Source: Candidatus Lambdaproteobacteria bacterium (GTDB lineage Bacteria > SAR324 > JACQKK01). From it: DNA of 49,981 bases. Shown here piece after piece: positions 35,587 to 44,058 of this stretch. Location of the stretch: assembly GCA_016204605.1 (NCBI GenBank), contig JACQKK010000117.1:1-49981 (forward strand), in the 5' to 3' direction. How positions within the stretch are numbered: position 1 is the first letter of the stretch; each line of letters starts with the position of its first letter. The notes under the pieces were generated by a model. That model was not told the origin of the DNA, made no database searches, and worked only from the letters and a program-made list of their open reading frames with translations. The position numbers and the translations under genes were made by a program.

Positions 35587-36486
35587 TTAAAAACCGGAGG
35601 AATGCCGTATTTCGTAGACACGCCCGCCGGGCTCATCGATGAACAGATAATGGGATATTGAATGGTGGGCCACACCGAAGGACCGGATATAATCGACCAG
35701 TTGCCAACGTTCCTCTTCGGTCGTGAGTGGCGCATAAGAAATCATCGGTGTGCCGTTCAATCCGGTCGTGATGGTTCGGTACAGATCCTGGTCTGTGGCG
35801 CCGCTCTTGAAATATGCGTGGGTAAAGTTCCAGGGGTTGAGGGGGTGGCCCCACGCGTCGACCAGATTCGCCCCGGCAGGCCCCTTTCCGTCGCCCTTTG
35901 GCCCGTGGCAGAAGACACAACCCTTGGCCTCGTACAGCGCTTTTCCTTTGGCAATGCTCTCTTGCGAGGGCTCAAAGGGCCGTTGTTCCGGAATCTTGAC
36001 AATGGTTTCCGCGGTGGGCCACAGGGCGGGATCGGCGAAATTCGGTGAAAATGTCTTGATGTACTGCACCACTGCCATCCGGTTTTTCTTGGAGAGAATC
36101 ACGCCGAAAGGAACCATGTCTGTGCCGGATATGCCTTCGCGGACGACGCGCTCCAGGTCCTCGTCGGTGGGCAAGGCGCCAAAGGGCGTCGTGCGCCACT
36201 TGAACAGGCCCTTGGTGAAATCGCGGGGCTTGGGGTCCAGCCATTTGGCGCTGGGCGCCCGCCCATCCCCTTTGATGCCGTGGCAAGTCATGCACGCGGC
36301 CTTATAAATCTCCCGCCCCAAGGCGAGTTCCTCGCGCTGTTTCGTCTTTGCGAATTCCTGCTCGAGACGCTCGATTCTTTTTTCCACCGCCGGGACCTCT
36401 GCCCCGACCACGGGGGCGACGGCAAAGGCACATACCCCGAACAGGCTGAGCAGAACCTGGCTCATAGCCGCTTGTCTGACCGTCAT
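35587..36486 (-). CDS. Exported diheme c-type cytochrome with coiled-coil N-terminus
   Basis: A 299-residue protein, taking the ATG at 36486 (GGGGGA about 8 bases upstream; an earlier ATG at 36519 has no site). A signal peptide (to about residue 29) is followed by a short charged helix (EKRIERLEQEFAKTKQREE). Two class-I cytochrome modules each have a heme site: CMTCH (C65, C68, H69) and CVFCH (C190, C193, H194). The GDGRAPSAKWLDPKPRDF and KGDGKGPAGANLVD segments after each heme, and VPFG / TPMISY Met-bearing loops, are near-duplicates. It therefore arose by module duplication, as in nitrite/thiosulfate and iron-oxidation diheme shuttles. It ends only 21 bases before the next gene, so co-transcription is likely. 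Confidence 0.9.
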   Translation of the reverse strand: MTVRQAAMSQVLLSLFGVCAFAVAPVVGAEVPAVEKRIERLEQEFAKTKQREELALGREIYKAACMTCHGIKGDGRAPSAKWLDPKPRDFTKGLFKWRTTPFGALPTDEDLERVVREGISGTDMVPFGVILSKKNRMAVVQYIKTFSPNFADPALWPTAETIVKIPEQRPFEPSQESIAKGKALYEAKGCVFCHGPKGDGKGPAGANLVDAWGHPLNPWNFTHAYFKSGATDQDLYRTITTGLNGTPMISYAPLTTEEERWQLVDYIRSFGVAHHSISHYLFIDEPGGRVYEIRHSSGF

Positions 36487-36634
36487 CCGCTTTTTCCCCC
36501 AGCAGCGAGACCAGAGCATGATCTTGAACCCTCAAGCCCCGGGCCAAGAATAATGAGCGGGCGTCCGGCACGCCCCGCCCGCTCAAGAGACCCGCCCGCT
36601 CAAGAGACTTGAAATAGGGTCAATACAGGCCGGA

Positions 36635-37804
36635 TCAATAGGCGCCGTTGGGCGCCCCGGCATCCACCCAGGCCTTGATGGTCGTGATCGCCCAGTTGTC
36701 CCGGTTGGCCTCCGACAAGTCAAAGGGCCAGGCGGGCGGCATGCGGGTGTTGCGCATGCGCCTCCTCAGCGCGCTCTCGCCCCAGACGGGGGCGCAGGCC
36801 CCGCCGGCTGCCCCGCTATTGGTCACGGATGTGGCGGTGGCACATTGGCCCGTGCCCGTTCCCACCGTCCGTCCCAGCAGGTCCTCACGATCCGTGTCGG
36901 AGACATAGTCGGCACCCTGTAGAATACCGGTATGCGATCCCACATTCAGGTCATGCCAGGAAAAGCCCAGGCTCCCGTGGCAGTCGGTGCAGGCCTGGCT
37001 GCCCGGGAAGAAAGCGTTGGCGGTGGTAAAGAGCCCACCGATGGTGGTGGTCGTGGGAAGGTTCCAGGTCGGTGCCGTGCCGCTGCCGTCGATGATCAGG
37101 GCTCCGGCGGCGATATCGGTGCGGCCTGTCGTCGTCAAGTCCGCTGCTGTCGCAGGTTTGAGCTTGGAGAGTGGGGTGTCGTAACCCGCTCTATCCGCCG
37201 CTGCGAGGGTGCCCGCGGTGGCATCCACTTGGGTGAGCAGGGCCCCATCCGTCACCCAGGCCTGGATCGCCTTGATCTCCGCGGTGTCGCGGTTGCCCTC
37301 CCCGAGGTCGAAGGGCCAGCCCGGCGGCATGCGGGTATTGCGCAGGCGGGCTCTCAGCGAGCTCTCGCCCCAGACGGGTGTGCACGCGCCCGTCAGGCTG
37401 CCGGTGCCGGTGAGGGTGGTGCAGTCCGCCCCTCGGCCCAGCAGGTCTTCCCCTACGCCCGAGACGGAATCGGCACCTGCCAGGATGCCGGTGTGGCTGG
37501 TCAGGTTCAACTCGTGCAGGGAGGCCGTCGTGCTAGCGAAATGGCATGCGCTGCAGGCCAAAGCGCCCCCGAAGAACTTGTCGTCCTGTGTGAACAGCGG
37601 CAGGATGTCCGCGAGGAAGGTGCCGGTCAGTTTCGGCTGAGGTGCGGTCACATCCGTGCCCGTGGCGCCTGTCGCTCCCGTGGCGCCTGTCGCTCCCGTG
37701 GCGCCATCTTTTCCAGCTTCTCCGGCACACGAGGTGAGAACCCCACCCGATAGGGTCAATAGGAACAGCAAGCAGATAGTGGAACTACCCTTGACTGGTT
37801 TCAT
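36635..37804 (-). CDS. Diheme cytochrome lipoprotein of two duplicated modules with a collagen-like stalk
   Basis: A 389-residue lipoprotein from the ATG at 37804 (AGGAAAGGGG about 6 bases upstream). The lipobox VLTSC has C26. A Gly-Ala-Thr collagen-like stretch (about 33-49) comes from an 18-bp DNA repeat. Two homologous modules follow. Module 1 has CSACH (C84, C87, H88), then SHTGILAGAD, EDLLGR, PVWGESSLR, RNTRMPPGWPFDL. Module 2 has CTDCH (C272, C275, H276), then SHTGILQGAD, EDLLGR, PVWGESALR, RNTRMPPAWPFDL. Conserved His and Met residues in each could be axial ligands. It is the first gene of the leftward cluster, directly downstream of the divergent regulator region. Surface or outer-membrane location is inferred. 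Confidence 0.88.
   Translation of the reverse strand: MKPVKGSSTICLLFLLTLSGGVLTSCAGEAGKDGATGATGATGATGATGTDVTAPQPKLTGTFLADILPLFTQDDKFFGGALACSACHFASTTASLHELNLTSHTGILAGADSVSGVGEDLLGRGADCTTLTGTGSLTGACTPVWGESSLRARLRNTRMPPGWPFDLGEGNRDTAEIKAIQAWVTDGALLTQVDATAGTLAAADRAGYDTPLSKLKPATAADLTTTGRTDIAAGALIIDGSGTAPTWNLPTTTTIGGLFTTANAFFPGSQACTDCHGSLGFSWHDLNVGSHTGILQGADYVSDTDREDLLGRTVGTGTGQCATATSVTNSGAAGGACAPVWGESALRRRMRNTRMPPAWPFDLSEANRDNWAITTIKAWVDAGAPNGAY
37661..37705 (-). repeat. 18-bp tandem repeat encoding a collagen-like GAT stalk
   Basis: cgtggcgcctgtcgctcc is repeated exactly (37661-37678, 37679-37696), followed by a half copy to 37705. It encodes Gly-Ala-Thr triplets. It is a likely site of length variation. 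Confidence 0.85.
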
Positions 37805-38197
37805 GATATCCCCTTTCCTAAGAGTCATAGGGGCTTTCTTGCTTAGCCCAAGGCTGTAGCGAGGTAGTCCGCCGGTGACGCTCAACAGGGCGCGGAAAAA
37901 CTCAGTGCACCGTGGGCGACCGGCAGCGCTACCGCCGGAACTGGCCTCGCAGCCACAAGTAGATGCCCCCAGTGCATTTGCATCGCCTCTGATCTCTGGC
38001 GACCGGATAGGTTTCGGGGATCTATCGCGTCGCATCGGGATGGCATCTGTGAGGATTCATTGTGCGGGGGTTCATGTCGCGACGTAACGGGCGAAGGGCG
38101 GGAAATTGGTCGGACTTTGGGCCGGATTGGGTTCAGACCTTGGTCGCTGGCAGCCCTGGAGCCGTGTTGTTATGATCTATGGAAAGAGACTCTCTAT
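37805..38197. promoter_or_regulatory. Divergent control region between the cytochrome cluster and its two-component system
   Basis: About 390 bp separate the leftward lipoprotein gene and the rightward kinase gene. On the minus strand TTGGGC, 16 bases and TATGAC (37824-37851) could drive the cytochromes. On the plus strand TATGAT (38171-38176) lies 22 bases before the kinase ATG with only a weak -35. Binding sites for the neighbouring NarL-type regulator would be expected here, but I could not pick one with confidence. Confidence 0.35.
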
Positions 38198-39607
38198 ATG
38201 TTCGCCGTGACCCGGTTGACCCTGGCGCGCCAGTTCTTGCTGGTCAGCTTCCTGATCCTGCTGACCGGCATGGTGGTGATCGGCCTGTGGGTCGCCCGGC
38301 AGATCGAGACGGGGGTCATCAACCGCACGGCCGGCGTGACCGCGCTGTACGTAGACAGTTTCATCTCTCCGAACCTGCAAGACCTGGCTCAGGGTGGCCA
38401 CTTGGCCGACCGACATCTGCAAGCTCTGCAGACGCTCCTCCGCGAAACCCCATTGGGCCAGCGTTTTGTCGCCTTCAATATCTGGGGGACGGACGGACGG
38501 GTGCTCTACAGCAACAACCCGATGCTCATCGGGCGCGTATTCCCCATGCGTCCGAGCCTGGCCCGGGCAATTTCCGGAAAGGTCAACTCCGAAATCAGCA
38601 GCCTAGGCAATCCGGAAAACGAGTACGAACGAAAGCACTGGTCGAAGCTGATGGAAACCTACGCCCCGATCCACGATGAAAGGACGGGTTCCGTTGTGGC
38701 CGTTTCCGAGTTCTACCAGACGACCGACGAGTTGGTGCAGGAAGTCCGGGCGGCGCAATGGCGGAGCTGGATTGTGGTGGGGGGCGCAACGTTGGTGATG
38801 TATTTGCTGCTGGCCGGTTTGGTCGGCCGGGCCAGCCGCACCATCACGACCCAGCAGCGTGAACTCAAGCGGAAAGTGGCTCAGTTGGAGGAGTTGTTGG
38901 CTCAGAACCAGCGCCTGCACGAGCGTGTGCGCCGCGCGGCCATGCGCGCGACGGCTTTGAACGAGCGCTTCCTGCGGCGGATCTCGGCCCATCTGCACGA
39001 CGGGCTGGCCCAAGACCTCTCCCTGGCCCTGCTGCGGATGGACGCCCTGGCCGCCGATTACCGGCGCTCTCTCATGGCCGAAGGCAGGAGCCCATCCGCC
39101 AACAGCGACTTCGACACGGTGCATTCGGCCCTGCAATCGGCCCTGACCGAGATACGCTCCGTCTCAGCCGGGTTGCGCCTGCCGGAGCTTGACGGGCTAT
39201 CGCCGGCCGACACGACCGAGCGTGCCGTTCATGACTACGAGCGCAAGACCGGACATCCGGTCACATTGGCGCTCGACGATTTGCCGGCCAGCGCGCCGCT
39301 GCCCATCAGGATCACCCTCTACCGCGTGCTGCAAGAGTCGCTCGCCAACGGTTACCGTCACGCCGGAGCTGCCGACCAGCGGGTTTACGTCGCCCACGTC
39401 TCCGGCCAGCTGGCCGTGCGGATCACCGACAACGGGAAGGGATTCGATCCCCGAGCGGTTGACGGAGACGCACATTTGGGCCTGGCCGCGATGCGGGAAC
39501 GGGTGGAAATCCTGGGGGGAAATTTCGAGGTGGAGAGTGAGACCGGCCGCGGAACGACGGTGTGGGCCCGCCTGCCGCTGGCGTTCACGGAGGTGGACCG
39601 TGAGTGA
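38198..39607 (+). CDS. NarX-type membrane sensor histidine kinase
   Basis: A 469-residue kinase. TM1 is at about 13-33, a periplasmic sensor domain spans about 34-188 (PAS/Cache-like, with YSNNPMLIGRVFP), TM2 is at about 189-210, and a coiled coil covers 217-250. HisKA_3 carries the phospho-histidine H267 in AHLHDGLAQ. HATPase_c has DNGKGFDP, GLAAMRERVEILGG and GRGTTVWARLPL. No NarX P-box is apparent, so nitrate sensing is not implied. It overlaps the response regulator gene by 8 bases. The opposite orientation to the cytochrome cluster suggests it controls it. Confidence 0.93.
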   Translation: MFAVTRLTLARQFLLVSFLILLTGMVVIGLWVARQIETGVINRTAGVTALYVDSFISPNLQDLAQGGHLADRHLQALQTLLRETPLGQRFVAFNIWGTDGRVLYSNNPMLIGRVFPMRPSLARAISGKVNSEISSLGNPENEYERKHWSKLMETYAPIHDERTGSVVAVSEFYQTTDELVQEVRAAQWRSWIVVGGATLVMYLLLAGLVGRASRTITTQQRELKRKVAQLEELLAQNQRLHERVRRAAMRATALNERFLRRISAHLHDGLAQDLSLALLRMDALAADYRRSLMAEGRSPSANSDFDTVHSALQSALTEIRSVSAGLRLPELDGLSPADTTERAVHDYERKTGHPVTLALDDLPASAPLPIRITLYRVLQESLANGYRHAGAADQRVYVAHVSGQLAVRITDNGKGFDPRAVDGDAHLGLAAMRERVEILGGNFEVESETGRGTTVWARLPLAFTEVDRE

Positions 39608-40232
39608 CGCCATCCGGGTGCTGATTGCCGACGATCATCCCCTGTTTCGCGAGGGCGTGGCCCATTCCCTGGCCGCTGAGCCGGATTTCGAGATTGTCGG
39701 CCTGGTGGCGAGCGGCGATCAGGCGCTGGCATCCGCGTGCGATCTGCTTCCGGATATCGTGCTGGTGGACATCGCCATGCCGGGGACAAGCGGCCTTGTC
39801 GCTGCGGGCAAGATCGCCACCTGCTGTCCGGCAACCCGGATCGTGATGTTGACGGTTTCCGAACACGAGGATGATCTGCTGGCCGCGTTCAAAGCCGGTG
39901 CGCGCGGCTATGTTCTCAAAGGCGTCTCCGCCCGCCAACTGGCCCGGGTTCTGCGAACTGTGGCAGCCGGCGATGTCTACGTCTCACCCTCGCTTGCGGC
40001 GGGGATCCTGCGGGAACAGACCCGCACGCGTCCCGCAGACCCGCTCGAACAATTGACTGAGCGCGAGCGCGAAGTTCTCACGCTGGTGGCGGAGGGGCTG
40101 ACCAATCGGGAGATCGGAAAGCGGCTCCATCTGGCCGAGAAGACCATCAAACACTACATGACCAACGTGCTGGAGAAACTGCATGTGCGTAGCCGGGTGG
40201 AAGCGGCCCTGCTTGCTGCCCGAGATCGTTAG
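39600..40232 (+). CDS. NarL/LuxR-family response regulator
   Basis: A 210-residue regulator starting at a GTG inside the kinase stop region, with GGAGG a few bases upstream. The receiver domain has D11/D12, phosphoacceptor D57 in VLVDIAMPG, and a conserved lysine in YVLKG. The GerE/LuxR helix-turn-helix is LTEREREVLTLVAEGLTNREIGKRLHLAEKTIKHYMTNVL (about residues 148-188). It forms a pair with the upstream kinase. Predicted targets are the divergent cytochrome genes, by position only. The gene ends 139 bp before the convergent MFS gene. Confidence 0.95.
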   Translation: MSDAIRVLIADDHPLFREGVAHSLAAEPDFEIVGLVASGDQALASACDLLPDIVLVDIAMPGTSGLVAAGKIATCCPATRIVMLTVSEHEDDLLAAFKAGARGYVLKGVSARQLARVLRTVAAGDVYVSPSLAAGILREQTRTRPADPLEQLTEREREVLTLVAEGLTNREIGKRLHLAEKTIKHYMTNVLEKLHVRSRVEAALLAARDR

Positions 40233-40321
40233 CGCAACGGCAGGACAGGTCTGCAATGCACCTTAATGCACGCCAGCGCCGGCGCCCCGGCAACCACGAT
40301 GCATGCAATTTCGCGTTCAGT

Positions 40322-40336
40322 GCGCCTTGCAGGCGC
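40322..40336. terminator. Short hairpin between convergent regulator and MFS genes
   Basis: GCGCC-TTGCA-GGCGC, a 5-bp GC stem. It lies 90 bp after the response regulator stop and 36 bp beyond the stop of the leftward MFS gene. No U-tract. Weak candidate. Confidence 0.25.
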
Positions 40337-40371
40337 CCAGTACCAGCGGCGTGAGGGCGAGCCGGGCCGCG

Positions 40372-41634
40372 TCAATCGAGTGCCTGGGCGGAGAGGCCCG
40401 GCACGGCCGTCCGGCGCCCCAGGTACAGCAGCAGCGCAGCCACGATGAGGGCGTTGATCAGCCCCGCCCCGGCGGCGATGGCGAAGGGCAGCCGGTAGCT
40501 GCCCGTCAGGTCGAACAGCAGGCCGGCCTGGAATCCGCCCAGTCCCATGCCCAGGCCGCTGAACAGGTTGACGATGCCGTGGGAGAGGCCCCGGCGGCGC
40601 ACCGGTGTCATGTCCCGCACGCAGATGGTGGCCGAGGTCATCACCCCACTGAAGAACAGCCCGAAGCTGGCCGCCACCAGGTAGAAGCCGGCCAGCGAAT
40701 CCACCTGAGTGAACCAATACACCAGCGCGGCCTGTCCGCTGCCGGCCAGGAGATAGGTGCGCACGCTGCCGATCCGGTCGGCCAGGCGGCCGTACCCCAC
40801 CCGCCCCGCGATGCTGACGACATACATCAAGGTCACGATGCTGGCCGCGGTCTGCAGCGGGATGCCGCGATCCTGGGCCAGCGCCACCACGTGCACCAAG
40901 GCCGTGGACATGCAGAAGCAGCAGAAGAACACGGCGCTGCTCATCCAGGTGATGGCCTTCCAGGGGGCGATGGACACTCGGCCGCCCGTCGCGGCGGACG
41001 CGCCGGCGCCCGGAGGGCTCGCCGCGGGTGGCGGTGGGCGAATGAGGAACGTCAGCGGCACCAGCAGCGCCCAGGCCGCCAGGCCCAGCGTGAGGTAGGC
41101 GGCGCGCCAGCCATAGCCGGCGATGATCCAGCCGGCCAGGAACGGCACGAGGCCCTGGCCGATCGCCTGGCCGGCCGTGGTGAAGCCGAGGGCCAGCCCG
41201 CGGTTGCTCTGGAACCACTGGCCGACATTGGCAAAGAGCGGCGCGCGGAAGGCGCCGCTGCCCAGCCCGCCCAGCAGGCAGAAGAACACGTAAAATTGCC
41301 ACAGCGTTTGCTGCGACGCGAGCAGCAGGTACGCCCCGCCCATGACGGTGGCGCCGACCAGCACCACGGCGCGCGTCGAGAAGCGGTCGTTCAGGTAGCC
41401 GAGCGCGATGCCGCCGAGGCCAGCCGTCAGCCAACCGGCCGTGTAGGCGAATGCGGTCTGGCCGCGCAGCCAGCCGAACTCCGCGATCAGCGGCTTGAGG
41501 AACACCGAGATCGAGGAGAGCGAGCCGCCGCCCACGCCGAGAAACACCCCGGCGACCGCCACCATCACCCAGCCATAGCGCTGCTCGCGCCCATGCGGCG
41601 CGGCGTTGGCCTGCTCGGTCCCGGCGGGGGTCAT
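40372..41634 (-). CDS. MFS transporter, oxalate/formate or monocarboxylate type
   Basis: A 420-residue inner-membrane carrier with 12 hydrophobic segments and a central cytoplasmic loop of Pro/Ala-rich sequence (about 205-225). The A-motif between TM2 and TM3 reads GYLNDRFSTRAVVLVG, and the second half has GYGRLADRIGSVRTYLLAG. N-terminal helices carry SSISVFLKPLIAEFGW, typical of the OFA/MCT-like families that exchange organic acids. It follows the aldehyde oxidoreductase gene by 134 bp in the same direction. Import of a carboxylate or aldehyde precursor, or export of the acid produced, is a reasonable inference, but the substrate is not visible. Confidence 0.88.
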   Translation of the reverse strand: MTPAGTEQANAAPHGREQRYGWVMVAVAGVFLGVGGGSLSSISVFLKPLIAEFGWLRGQTAFAYTAGWLTAGLGGIALGYLNDRFSTRAVVLVGATVMGGAYLLLASQQTLWQFYVFFCLLGGLGSGAFRAPLFANVGQWFQSNRGLALGFTTAGQAIGQGLVPFLAGWIIAGYGWRAAYLTLGLAAWALLVPLTFLIRPPPPAASPPGAGASAATGGRVSIAPWKAITWMSSAVFFCCFCMSTALVHVVALAQDRGIPLQTAASIVTLMYVVSIAGRVGYGRLADRIGSVRTYLLAGSGQAALVYWFTQVDSLAGFYLVAASFGLFFSGVMTSATICVRDMTPVRRRGLSHGIVNLFSGLGMGLGGFQAGLLFDLTGSYRLPFAIAAGAGLINALIVAALLLYLGRRTAVPGLSAQALD

Positions 41635-41768
41635 CGGCAGCTTAGGTCAGAGGGATGCGCTCCCGGCAATCGGTATCGGGTCCGTGCCGGAGCGCCTGGC
41701 GACGCACGCATGCAAGGAAGGCCGGAGCGGCTGCGCCTGCCAGGACACGCCGCTCCCGCGCCGGGGGC

Positions 41769-43646
41769 CTAGGCGGCCCACTCGAGGTCCAGTTCCATCA
41801 GCTTGGCCCGGGTGGGCATGCCGGTGGCCGGGTCCCAGCCCGCCAGCGTGTAGTAGTCGGCCAGGGCGGAGCGAAACTCGGCGGGGTCGACGCGCTGGCC
41901 GGCCAGCGGACCGCCGGGGAGCGGCTCGTGCAGGCGGGCCGGCAGCGTATCGTCCTTGGGAGTGAGCCCCTCGCGCACGTTGAAGATGCGCGCCATGGCA
42001 TCGGCGCGCTCACCCACGCGCAGCAGCTCGTACAGGCTCACGTCCCAGCCGGTCATGGCCCGGATGTGCTCGACGAGCTTGGTGAGGGTGATGTGGTTGT
42101 GGGGCTGCGCCGTGAAGTTGCACATGCCCACGGCATTGTAGAAGCTCCACACCCGCTGCGTGCGGTAGAACGCCTTGGCCTTGCGCGCATCCAGCGCCGC
42201 CGGCTCGACCGACTCCGTGATCCCCAGCTCGGGCAGCAGCGTGCCGTTGGGGTTGAAGGCGGTGAAGACGGGGTCGTGGGGCGCCTCCATGTGATCGGCG
42301 CCGGTGGGCGAGGTGGCGTAGGCCAGCGCGAGGCTCTTCTTGCCGCGCGGCTCGTGCATGGGCAGCTCCTGCCCCTTGACGTGCATGGCGAACGCTTCGG
42401 CCCCGCGCCCGATCTTCCTGGCGGCGCGCAGCACGCCCTCGGCCAGCAGGTCGCCGATGCCCTCGCGGTTGGCGATCATCTTGACGAGGGCCTGCGCTGC
42501 TTCGGCGTTGCCCCAGGTGAGCTCGATCCCGCCGGTGTCCGCGGTGGTGATCAGCCCCCGCTCGTAGCACTCCATGGCGAAGGCGATGGCCGCGCCGGTG
42601 GAGATGGAATCGAGCACGAACTGGCTCAGCATCTGGTTGGCCAGCACCACCTGCTTGATGTCGGTGACGCGCAGCAGCGAGCCGTTGGCGGCCAGCGTCT
42701 CGTACTCGGGGCCGCCGTAGCGGGGCTCGACGCCCAGCTCCTCGATGGTCGCGTGGTGCTTGCAGGCGACCGTGCAGGCGTAGCAGGTGCCGTGTGCAAC
42801 CAGCTTGGCCTCAGCCAGGCGCTGCCCGGTGATCTGCTCGGCGTGCTCGAACACCGAGTGGCGGAAGTTCTCCGTGGGGAGCACGCCCTCGCTGTTGAGC
42901 CGGGTCACGGCGCCCATGGTGCCGATCAGGTGCATGCGGTCGCGGGTCTTGTCGTAGGTCGAGCGGAACCAGTCGAACACCTGCTTCGAAAGCGCCTGAT
43001 CGACGGGCTTCATCCGGATCGAGCCGCGGCAGGCGATGGCCTTCAGGTTCTTCGACCCCATCACCGCGCCCAGGCCGCAGCGGCCGTTGAAGTGGTTGAG
43101 GTCGTTGACGATGGCGGCGAAGCGCACCAGCTTCTCGCCGGCGACGCCCGTCTGCAGCACCCGCACGCGCTTATCGCCCAGCTCCGCCTGGATGCCGTCC
43201 TGCACCTCGCCGGAGAGGCGGCCCCAGTAACGGCTCGCGTCGCGCAGCTCGACCCGGTCGTTCGAGACGTACAGGTAGACGGGCTTGGGGGCGCGACCCA
43301 TCACGATGATGCCGTCGTAGCCCGCCGCCTTGAGCTCGGGGCCCCAGTAGCCGCCGGCCTCCGCCTCGCCGTAGGCGCCGGTGAGCGGCGACTTGGCCAC
43401 GGCGCTGATGCGGTTCGCGCCGGAGAGCAGGCCCGCGCCGATCACGCTGGTGGTGAAGATCAGCATATTGTCCGGGCCGAGCGGGTCGACGCCGGGCTTG
43501 AGCTCGCGCAGCAGGTAGTAGGAGGCGAGCGCTCCGCCGCCGAGGTACTTGCGGTACACCGCATCGCCGGGCTCGTCGACCGTGATCGCTCCGCTGGTGA
43601 GGTTCACCCGGAGCATCTTCCCGTGGTAGCCGTGTCCCTTGCTCAT
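41769..43646 (-). CDS. aor: Tungsten-type aldehyde:ferredoxin oxidoreductase (AOR family)
   Basis: Oxidises aldehydes to carboxylic acids (or the reverse) using a bis-tungstopterin and a [4Fe-4S] cluster; an oxygen-sensitive cytosolic enzyme. The product has 625 residues, usual length. The ATG at 43646 has AAGGAGG 5 bases upstream. The N-terminal domain shows YRKYLGGGALASYYL, FTTSVIGAGLLSGANR and the GYWGPELKAAGYDGI pterin region. CRGSIRMKP and the cluster cysteines CYACTVACKHH (C288, C291, C295) with C509 follow, plus the EYETLAANGSLLRVTD segment. In Aromatoleum-like bacteria AOR partners (AorA ferredoxin, AorC flavoprotein) are adjacent; here none is, so the electron acceptor is unknown. 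Confidence 0.95.
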   Translation of the reverse strand: MSKGHGYHGKMLRVNLTSGAITVDEPGDAVYRKYLGGGALASYYLLRELKPGVDPLGPDNMLIFTTSVIGAGLLSGANRISAVAKSPLTGAYGEAEAGGYWGPELKAAGYDGIIVMGRAPKPVYLYVSNDRVELRDASRYWGRLSGEVQDGIQAELGDKRVRVLQTGVAGEKLVRFAAIVNDLNHFNGRCGLGAVMGSKNLKAIACRGSIRMKPVDQALSKQVFDWFRSTYDKTRDRMHLIGTMGAVTRLNSEGVLPTENFRHSVFEHAEQITGQRLAEAKLVAHGTCYACTVACKHHATIEELGVEPRYGGPEYETLAANGSLLRVTDIKQVVLANQMLSQFVLDSISTGAAIAFAMECYERGLITTADTGGIELTWGNAEAAQALVKMIANREGIGDLLAEGVLRAARKIGRGAEAFAMHVKGQELPMHEPRGKKSLALAYATSPTGADHMEAPHDPVFTAFNPNGTLLPELGITESVEPAALDARKAKAFYRTQRVWSFYNAVGMCNFTAQPHNHITLTKLVEHIRAMTGWDVSLYELLRVGERADAMARIFNVREGLTPKDDTLPARLHEPLPGGPLAGQRVDPAEFRSALADYYTLAGWDPATGMPTRAKLMELDLEWAA

Positions 43647-44058
43647 GCGCCCCTCCTTCGGCAATTTCGTCATGTCGCGCGCTCGCGCTCCCGCCCGGTC
43701 GTCCACCTGCCCTACCCCCTATCACGATTTCGGTGGAAAGCACGAGCGCCGGGCCGAGCCGCTGCGACCGTCGCTTCCGAACGAGGCCGGGGGCAGGCTC
43801 GACCGCGGCAGATGGGCAACCGACGTGGCTCCCCGGTCGGTCGCGGCCGGGACCGTTGCCACCGACGGGAACCGCTGTCTTGCGCGTTGAACATACCCAG
43901 CCTGCGCCAGGGGGCGATCTTGACAGTGCGGCCGGGACGGGTGTCTGATGCCGGCAACCGCGCCCCCACGCCCCACGGGGTTGCGGGCAAGGTGTCGCAC
44001 CTCATGGGTCCAGGAGTGCGCCGGCTCGAATGAGGCAACGCGAATTCGGAGCGCGTCG
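43647..44058. other. Divergent region between the tungsten and molybdenum oxidoreductase genes
   Basis: About 410 bp without a supported gene. It contains the promoter candidate at 43920-43949 for the rightward operon. The AOR side has only a GATAGG-like element. A frame running across the gap into the Mo-hydroxylase gene lacks any ribosome site or family similarity. Confidence 0.5.
43920..43949 (+). promoter_or_regulatory. Candidate sigma-70 promoter of the molybdenum hydroxylase operon
   Basis: A perfect TTGACA followed by an 18-base spacer and TCTGAT. It predicts a leader of roughly 100 bases to the ATG at 44059. Confidence 0.5.

Noticed and set aside
38147..38163. Sigma-54-type promoter before the NarX-like kinase
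   Set aside because: Only the GG and GC dinucleotides match at the right spacing; the rest of the consensus does not.
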